Assembly: GCF_004348345.1 (NCBI RefSeq)
Contig: NZ_SMJZ01000002.1
Coordinates: 1-64,000, forward strand
Length of the DNA stretch: 64,000 bases
From: Nonomuraea longispora
GTDB lineage: Bacteria; Actinomycetota; Actinomycetes; Streptosporangiales; Streptosporangiaceae
Direction: 5' to 3'
Below the pieces are notes generated by a model, which saw nothing but the letters and a program-made list of their open reading frames with translations, did not search any database and was not told the origin of the DNA. Both the position numbers and the translations under genes were made by a program. Below are positions 59,371-64,000 of the stretch, in pieces. Numbering within the stretch: the stretch's first letter is position 1; every line of letters starts with the position of its first letter.

Positions 59371-60597
59371 ATGACAGAAGAACGCACAGTCGAGCCGCTG
59401 CTCGAACCCCGCGAAGGCATCCCGCCGGTCGTCGCGGACGCGGCCGGGCTGGCCACGGTCGTGGAGCGGTTCGCCGCGGGAGACGGCCCCGTCGCCGTCG
59501 ACGCCGAGCGTGCCTCGGGCTACCGCTACGGCAACCGCGCCTACCTGGTGCAACTGCGCAGGGCCGGCGCCGGCACCGCGCTGATCGACCCGGTCGGCTG
59601 CCCGGACCTGTCCGCGCTCGATCGGGCCGTGGCCGACGCGGAGATCGTGTTGCACGCCGCCTCCCAGGACCTGCCGTGCCTCATGGAGCTGGGGTTCAGG
59701 CCGCGGGAGATGTTCGACACCGAGCTGGCCGGGCGGCTGCTCGGCTACGAGCGCGTGGGGCTCGGCACGATGGTCGAGACCGTGCTCGGGCTGCGGCTGG
59801 AGAAGGGCCATTCGGCGGCCGACTGGTCCACCAGGCCGTTGCCCGAAGACTGGCTGCGTTACGCGGCGCTCGACGTGGAGGTGCTGGTCGAGCTCCGCGA
59901 CGTGCTCCACGAGCAGCTGGCGGAGAGCGGGAAGCTGGAGTGGGCGCGCGAGGAGTTCGCCGCCGTGCTCAACACCCCGCCGCCGGTGCCGCGGTCCGAC
60001 CCGTGGCGCCGCACCTCGGGCATCCACAAGGTACGCAACGTACGCGCGCTGGCCATCGTGCGCGAGTTGTGGACCATGCGCGATCGCATCGCCCGCGAGG
60101 CCGACCTTGCGCCCGGCAGGGTGCTGCCCGACGCTGCGATCGTCACGGCGGCGCTCGAAGGACCCCGTACGAAGAAGGCATTGACCGAAATTTCGGCATT
60201 CACCGGGAGAAGTGCGCGACGGCACATGAGCGACTGGCTCGCCGCGGTGGCCAGGGCCCGCACGTTGCCCGACAGCCAGCTTCCCCAGCCCAGCACGCCG
60301 GGCGACGGGCCGCCGCCGCCCAACCGGTGGGCCGATCGCGATCCGGCCGCCGCCAAGCGGCTGGCGGCGGCGCGGGCGGTGGTTTCCACGCTGGCCGACG
60401 AGCTCCACATGCCGACGGAGAACCTGCTTCAGCCCGACGCCGTCCGCAGGCTGACCTGGGAACCGCCGGCCGAGATCACCGACGAGAGCGTGACCGCGCG
60501 GCTGCGAGAGCTCGGGGCGCGCGAGTGGCAGCTCTCACTCGCCGCCCACCCCATCGCCAAGGCGCTGGCCCGGCTGGAGCCGCGCGGCGAGCGCTGA
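59371..60597 (+). CDS. rnd: Ribonuclease D with HRDC domain
   Basis: A 408-residue 3'-5' exoribonuclease: GDGPVAVDAERASGYRYGNR (DExD exo I, here D-A-E), IVLHAASQDLPCLMELGFRP (exo II), GHSAADWSTRPLPEDWLRYA and ALDVEVLVELRDVL (exo III). HRDC-type helices follow around VRALAIVRELWTMRDRIARE. It trims tRNA and other structured RNA 3' ends. Strong GGAAAAGG ribosome binding site at 59358-59366. Confidence 0.92.
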   Translation: MTEERTVEPLLEPREGIPPVVADAAGLATVVERFAAGDGPVAVDAERASGYRYGNRAYLVQLRRAGAGTALIDPVGCPDLSALDRAVADAEIVLHAASQDLPCLMELGFRPREMFDTELAGRLLGYERVGLGTMVETVLGLRLEKGHSAADWSTRPLPEDWLRYAALDVEVLVELRDVLHEQLAESGKLEWAREEFAAVLNTPPPVPRSDPWRRTSGIHKVRNVRALAIVRELWTMRDRIAREADLAPGRVLPDAAIVTAALEGPRTKKALTEISAFTGRSARRHMSDWLAAVARARTLPDSQLPQPSTPGDGPPPPNRWADRDPAAAKRLAAARAVVSTLADELHMPTENLLQPDAVRRLTWEPPAEITDESVTARLRELGAREWQLSLAAHPIAKALARLEPRGER

Positions 60598-60659
60598 GCA
60601 CGGGCGGCTCCGAGCGGGGCCGCCGGCGGGCGTCCGGGCCTCCTGAGGGCCCGCGCCCC

Positions 60660-60706
60660 TTGACGCCTCGGGCCGCACAGCCGTACGGTTCGGGAAAGCG
60701 CTTTCC
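60660..60706 (+). promoter_or_regulatory. Promoter with LacI-type operator
   Basis: TTGACG (60660-60665), 18 bp, TACGGT (60684-60689) gives a good promoter. A 14-bp perfect palindrome GGAAAGCGCTTTCC (60693-60706) lies 4 bp downstream of the -10, over the expected transcription start. CG-centred palindromes of this type are LacI/GalR-family operators. The repressor gene is not in the window. Confidence 0.75.
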
Positions 60707-60731
60707 ATCCGTTTGCCCTGAAGGGATCCTC

Positions 60732-61877
60732 ATGAGCGTGCGCACCATAGGCGTCGTGATGAACGGCGTCACCGGACGAATGGGCTATCGCCAGCATTTG
60801 GTCCGCTCCGTTCTGGCCATCAACGAGCAGGGCGGTGTCGCGCTCTCGGACGGCGCAAAGGTCAGGCTCAAGCCCGTACTGGTCGGCCGTAATGCCGACA
60901 AACTTGCAGACATTGCTTCTAAACACAACATTTCGGATTTCACTACGGAACTGGATGCGGCCCTCGCCGACGACGACAACCTCATTTACTTCGACGCCCA
61001 GGTCACCAGCGCCCGCGTCAAGTCCGTGCTCAAGGCCATCGAGGCGGGCAAGCACATCTACGCGGAGAAGCCGACCGCCGAGTCGACCCAGGAGGCGCTC
61101 GCGCTGGCCGAGGCCGCCGCGGCCAAGGGCGTCAAGAACGGCGTCGTGCAGGACAAACTGTTCCTGCCGGGCCTGCTCAAGCTGAAGCGGCTGATCGACG
61201 GCGGCTTCTTCGGCCGGATCCTGTCGGTGCGCGGCGAATTCGGCTACTGGGTGTTCGAAGGCGACTGGCAGGAGGCGCAGCGGCCGTCGTGGAACTACCG
61301 GGCCGAGGAAGGCGGCGGCATCGTGCTCGACATGTTCCCGCACTGGCACTACGTGATGGAGAACCTGTTCGGCCGGGTCGAGTCGGTCTATGCCAGGGCG
61401 GTGACGCACATCCCCGCCCGCGTGGACGAGCAGGGCGCCACGTACCAGGCCACCGCCGACGACGCCGCGTACGGGATCTTCGAGCTTGCAGGCGGCGTCA
61501 TCGCGCAGATCAACTCCTCATGGGCGGTCCGGGTGAACCGGGACGAGCTGGTCGAGTTCCAGGTGGACGGCACGCACGGCAGCGCCGTGGCGGGCCTGCG
61601 CAACTGCCGCGCGCAGCACCGCTCGGCCACCCCCAAACCCGTCTGGAACCCCGACCTGCCGGCCACGGCCCGCTTCCGCGACGGCTGGCAGGAGGTGCCG
61701 GACAACGCCGAGTTCGACAACGGGTTCAAGGTCCAGTGGGAGGCGTTCGTCCGGCACGTGGCGGAGGACGCGCCCTTCCCCAACGACTTCGCCTCGGGCG
61801 CCCGTGGCGTGCAGCTCGCCGAGCTGGGCATGCGTTCCAACGCCGAGGGCCGCAGGATCGAGGTGCCGCAACTGTGA
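60732..61877 (+). CDS. Gfo/Idh/MocA-family NAD(P)-dependent oxidoreductase
   Basis: A 381-residue enzyme with an N-terminal Rossmann fold (VRTIGVVMNGVTGRMGYRQH) and KHIYAEKPTAESTQEALALA (the EKP motif). YRAEEGGGIVLDMFPHWHYV supplies the catalytic His region. The substrate is a sugar, inositol or derivative. It is the first gene of an operon with LacI-type control and is coupled (GTGA overlap) to a DUF993 gene. Confidence 0.9.
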   Translation: MSVRTIGVVMNGVTGRMGYRQHLVRSVLAINEQGGVALSDGAKVRLKPVLVGRNADKLADIASKHNISDFTTELDAALADDDNLIYFDAQVTSARVKSVLKAIEAGKHIYAEKPTAESTQEALALAEAAAAKGVKNGVVQDKLFLPGLLKLKRLIDGGFFGRILSVRGEFGYWVFEGDWQEAQRPSWNYRAEEGGGIVLDMFPHWHYVMENLFGRVESVYARAVTHIPARVDEQGATYQATADDAAYGIFELAGGVIAQINSSWAVRVNRDELVEFQVDGTHGSAVAGLRNCRAQHRSATPKPVWNPDLPATARFRDGWQEVPDNAEFDNGFKVQWEAFVRHVAEDAPFPNDFASGARGVQLAELGMRSNAEGRRIEVPQL

Positions 61878-63040
61878 GGATCGACCTGCCCGGCATCGGG
61901 GCGTACACCCTGAACGAGCGCACGTCCTGGCCGGCGCCGGACGCCCCGGCCACCAGCCGCGTCGTGTACGCCGCCGCGCACGTGGCGGCCGACCCGCTGG
62001 GCGACAACACGCCCGGCTCCCCCGCCGCCGTCGACTGGGAGGCCACCCTCCGCTTCCGCCACCACCTGTGGTCGTACGGAATGCGCGTCGCGGACGCCAT
62101 GGACACCGCGCAGCGCAACATGGGCCTGGACTGGGCGGCCACCAAGGAGCTCATCCGCCGCAGCGCCGCCGAGGCGCGCACCGTCGGCGACCCCGCGACG
62201 CTGATCTCCTGCGGCGCGGGCACCGACCACGCGCCCCAGGCCACCGACCTCGGCACGATCACGGCCGCGTACGCCGAGCAGATCGAGACCGTGCAGTCCG
62301 CCGGTGCCGGTGTGATCATCATGGCCTCCCGGCAGCTCGCCCGCGCCGCGAGCGGCCCCCACGACTACCACCAGGTGTACGGCAAGCTGTTCGGCCTGGC
62401 GGACCGGCCGGTGATCCTGCACTGGCTGGGCGAGATGTTCGATCCGCAGCTGGCCGGCTACTGGGGCTCACGCGACGTGGCGGCGGCCACCGCGTCGTTC
62501 CTCGAACTCGTCCACGCGCACGCGCCCATGGTGGACGGCGTGAAGGTGTCGCTGCTGGACGAGGAGCACGAGGTGGGGTTGCGCGCCGCGCTGCCCGGCG
62601 GCGTCAGGCTGTACACCGGCGACGACTTCAACTACCCGTCGCTGATCAGGTCCGGCTCCCACGCGCTGCTGGGCATCTTCGACGCCATCGCCCCGGCGGC
62701 GGCGGCCGCGCTGCAGTCCCTCGACGCGGCCGCGGCCGCCCCTGACGACGCGGGCCGCGACCGGCTGCTGGCCTCGTACGACGAGATCCTGGCCCCCACC
62801 GTCCCGCTGTCCAGGAAGATCTTCGAGACGCCCACGTACCACTACAAGACCGGCATCGTCTTCCTGGCCTGGCTGAACGGTCACCAGGACGCGTTCGCCA
62901 TGGTGAACGGCGCCCAGTCGGCGCGCTCGCTGCTCCACCTGTCGGAGGTGTTCCGCCTGGCCGACCAGGCGGGGCTGCTGACCGACCAGGAGCTGGCCGT
63001 ACGCCGCATGAAGGCGCTGCTGGAGGTGAACGGACTGTGA
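61874..63040 (+). CDS. DUF993 protein, dihydrodipicolinate-synthase-like aldolase fold
   Basis: A 388-residue TIM-barrel protein of the DUF993/DHDPS superfamily group: AVDWEATLRFRHHLWSYGMR, VADAMDTAQRNMGLDWAATK, GVIIMASRQLARAAS, PVILHWLGEMFDPQLAGYWG, VDGVKVSLLDEEHEVGLRAA (a Lys in VKVSLLD fits the Schiff-base position) and LYTGDDFNYPSLI. Aldol cleavage of an oxidised sugar acid is likely (inference). GTG 61874 overlaps the stop of the oxidoreductase, and its stop overlaps the next gene. Confidence 0.85.
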   Translation: MRIDLPGIGAYTLNERTSWPAPDAPATSRVVYAAAHVAADPLGDNTPGSPAAVDWEATLRFRHHLWSYGMRVADAMDTAQRNMGLDWAATKELIRRSAAEARTVGDPATLISCGAGTDHAPQATDLGTITAAYAEQIETVQSAGAGVIIMASRQLARAASGPHDYHQVYGKLFGLADRPVILHWLGEMFDPQLAGYWGSRDVAAATASFLELVHAHAPMVDGVKVSLLDEEHEVGLRAALPGGVRLYTGDDFNYPSLIRSGSHALLGIFDAIAPAAAAALQSLDAAAAAPDDAGRDRLLASYDEILAPTVPLSRKIFETPTYHYKTGIVFLAWLNGHQDAFAMVNGAQSARSLLHLSEVFRLADQAGLLTDQELAVRRMKALLEVNGL

Positions 63041-64000
63041 GCCTGTCACTCAACCAGCGGACGACGCAGCGCTGGACCGTGGCCGAGGCCGTGGACGGAT
63101 GCGTACGGCACGGGCTGGAAGCGGTCGGGTTGTGGCGGGAGGACGTCGCCGGGCAGGGCCTCGCGGAGAGCGTGAAGCTGGTCAGGGCGGCGGGGCTGCG
63201 TGTGTCGTCGCTGTGCAGGGGCGGATTCCTCACGGCCGGCGGGCTGCCGGGCGACGAGGGCCGCCGTGCCTTCGCCCGCGCGCTCGACGACAACCGGCGG
63301 GCCGTCGACGAGGCGGCCGAGCTGGGGGCGGCCTGCCTGGTGATGGTGGTGGGCGGCCTGCCGGGCGTGACCCCGGGCGAGCCGCTGCCGGCAGGCCTCC
63401 GGGACACGCGCGGCGCTCCGAGGGCGGGCGGCACGGGTGACGGTGGCGCGGGCGGCACCGGCGGCGGGAGTTACGGCGGCGTGGCGGCGGGCGGTTTCTC
63501 GCGGGACCTGGCCGGGGCGCGGGAGCGGGTGGCCGAGGCGCTGGCGGAGCTCGCCCCCTACGCCGGGGAGCGGGGCGTCAAGCTCGCCCTCGAGCCGCTG
63601 CACCCGGTCTACTGTCCCGACCGGGCCGTGCTGTCCACCCTCGGGCAGGCGCTCGACCTGAGCCTGGCCCACCCGGAGGAGCAGGTCGGCGTGGTGGTGG
63701 ACACCTTCCACGTCTGGTGGGACCCGAGGCTGTCCGACGACATCGCCCGCGCGGGCCGCCGGATCGCCTCGTACCAGGTGTGCGACTACCTGCACCCGCT
63801 GCCCGCCGACGTGCTGCTCGGGCGGGGCATGATGGGTGACGGCGTGATCGCCTTCCCGCCGATCACGCAGGCGGTGCTGGCCGCCGGATACACCGGCGAC
63901 ATCGAGGTGGAGATCTTCAACGCCGACGTCTGGGCCGCCGACCCTGACGAGGTGGTGGCCACGATGAAGGCCCGCTACGAGGACGTGGTGCTCGCCGCCC
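63037..64000 (+). CDS. Sugar phosphate isomerase/epimerase-family protein, partial
   Basis: An AP-endonuclease-2-fold TIM barrel running past the end of the window (about 321 codons visible). Recognisable parts are SLNQRTTQRWTVAEAVDGCV followed by RHGLEAVGLWREDV, LAPYAGERGVKLALEPLHPV, VGVVVDTFHVWWDPRLSDDI, GDIEVEIFNADVWAADPDEV. An insertion of about 30 residues between helix 3 and strand 4 is Gly-rich (GTGDGGAGGTGGGSYGG) and unusual for the family. The GTG start overlaps the DUF993 stop by four bases, so it belongs to the same operon. Likely substrate: the keto-sugar or cyclitol of the pathway. Confidence 0.86.
   Translation, partial: MSLSLNQRTTQRWTVAEAVDGCVRHGLEAVGLWREDVAGQGLAESVKLVRAAGLRVSSLCRGGFLTAGGLPGDEGRRAFARALDDNRRAVDEAAELGAACLVMVVGGLPGVTPGEPLPAGLRDTRGAPRAGGTGDGGAGGTGGGSYGGVAAGGFSRDLAGARERVAEALAELAPYAGERGVKLALEPLHPVYCPDRAVLSTLGQALDLSLAHPEEQVGVVVDTFHVWWDPRLSDDIARAGRRIASYQVCDYLHPLPADVLLGRGMMGDGVIAFPPITQAVLAAGYTGDIEVEIFNADVWAADPDEVVATMKARYEDVVLAA

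Overview
The window is high-GC DNA from a filamentous actinomycete. A member of the Streptosporangiales, such as Nonomuraea, fits best by inference. The support is a WhiB regulator, XRE/DUF397 and HATPase genes of the Streptomyces/Streptosporangium type, mycothiol-dependent (DinB/MDMPI) proteins, an actinobacterial SirA-type sulfite reductase, a coproporphyrin-type haem branch, DUF3000 and many leaderless or GTG starts. It reads as chromosomal core and semi-accessory DNA. I saw no rRNA, tRNA, prophage, insertion sequence or CRISPR array.

Layout. 1-6.6 kb: the N-terminal half of an exonuclease/DNA polymerase, a metallophosphoesterase, a small helical protein, then a divergent lipid module (AGPS-like FAD enzyme, TetR, GlpD). 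6.6-10.3 kb: an iron-box-controlled sucrase/ferredoxin-like protein, WhiB with a large nested inverted repeat behind it, and a DUF397/XRE/HATPase regulatory cassette with twin palindromes. 10.4-13.9 kb: phosphoribosyltransferase, RsgA with a short upstream ORF, and an ECF sigma/anti-sigma pair. 14-23.6 kb: an IclR-controlled divergent island with a complete peptide-type ABC transporter, a threonine-synthase-like enzyme embedded in its operon, a serine hydrolase and an amidohydrolase/deacetylase. 23.6-28 kb: a truncated regulator, three 58-bp direct repeats, glyA under a ZTP riboswitch, and membrane proteins.

28-31.8 kb: a sulfate assimilation operon (sulfite reductase, zinc-ribbon protein, CysH, CbiX-type chelatase). 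It is preceded by a Cys-Cys leader peptide and a hairpin that would mask the ribosome binding site. 31.8-42.2 kb: DUF1707 protein, ankyrin/HEAT protein, HD hydrolase, His-rich secreted protein, an ECF factor overlapping an MDMPI-domain protein and facing OsmC, GlgX, a RibD-like reductase overlapping ATP-dependent DNA ligase, and a small membrane protein. 42.2-53.4 kb: PgeF, U32-like protein, zinc-ribbon methyltransferase, aldehyde dehydrogenase, TPR protein, VOC protein, two tandem RNHCP proteins, class F sortase with a likely HPETG substrate, MBL-fold hydrolase, LigD-type polymerase and MsrB. 53.4-58 kb: haem genes chdC, cgoX and hemE. 58-64 kb: Cys-rich protein, DUF3000, RNase D, and a LacI-operator-controlled sugar or cyclitol operon (Gfo/Idh/MocA, DUF993, sugar phosphate isomerase) that runs off the end.

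The most informative signals are regulatory: the ZTP riboswitch, the Cys leader attenuator, the iron box, twin operators around XRE/DUF397, and the LacI- and IclR-type operators. The best candidates for undescribed biology are the IclR island, the ECF-MDMPI-OsmC module, the sortase F/HPETG pair, the His-rich secreted protein and the WhiB-linked nested repeat.
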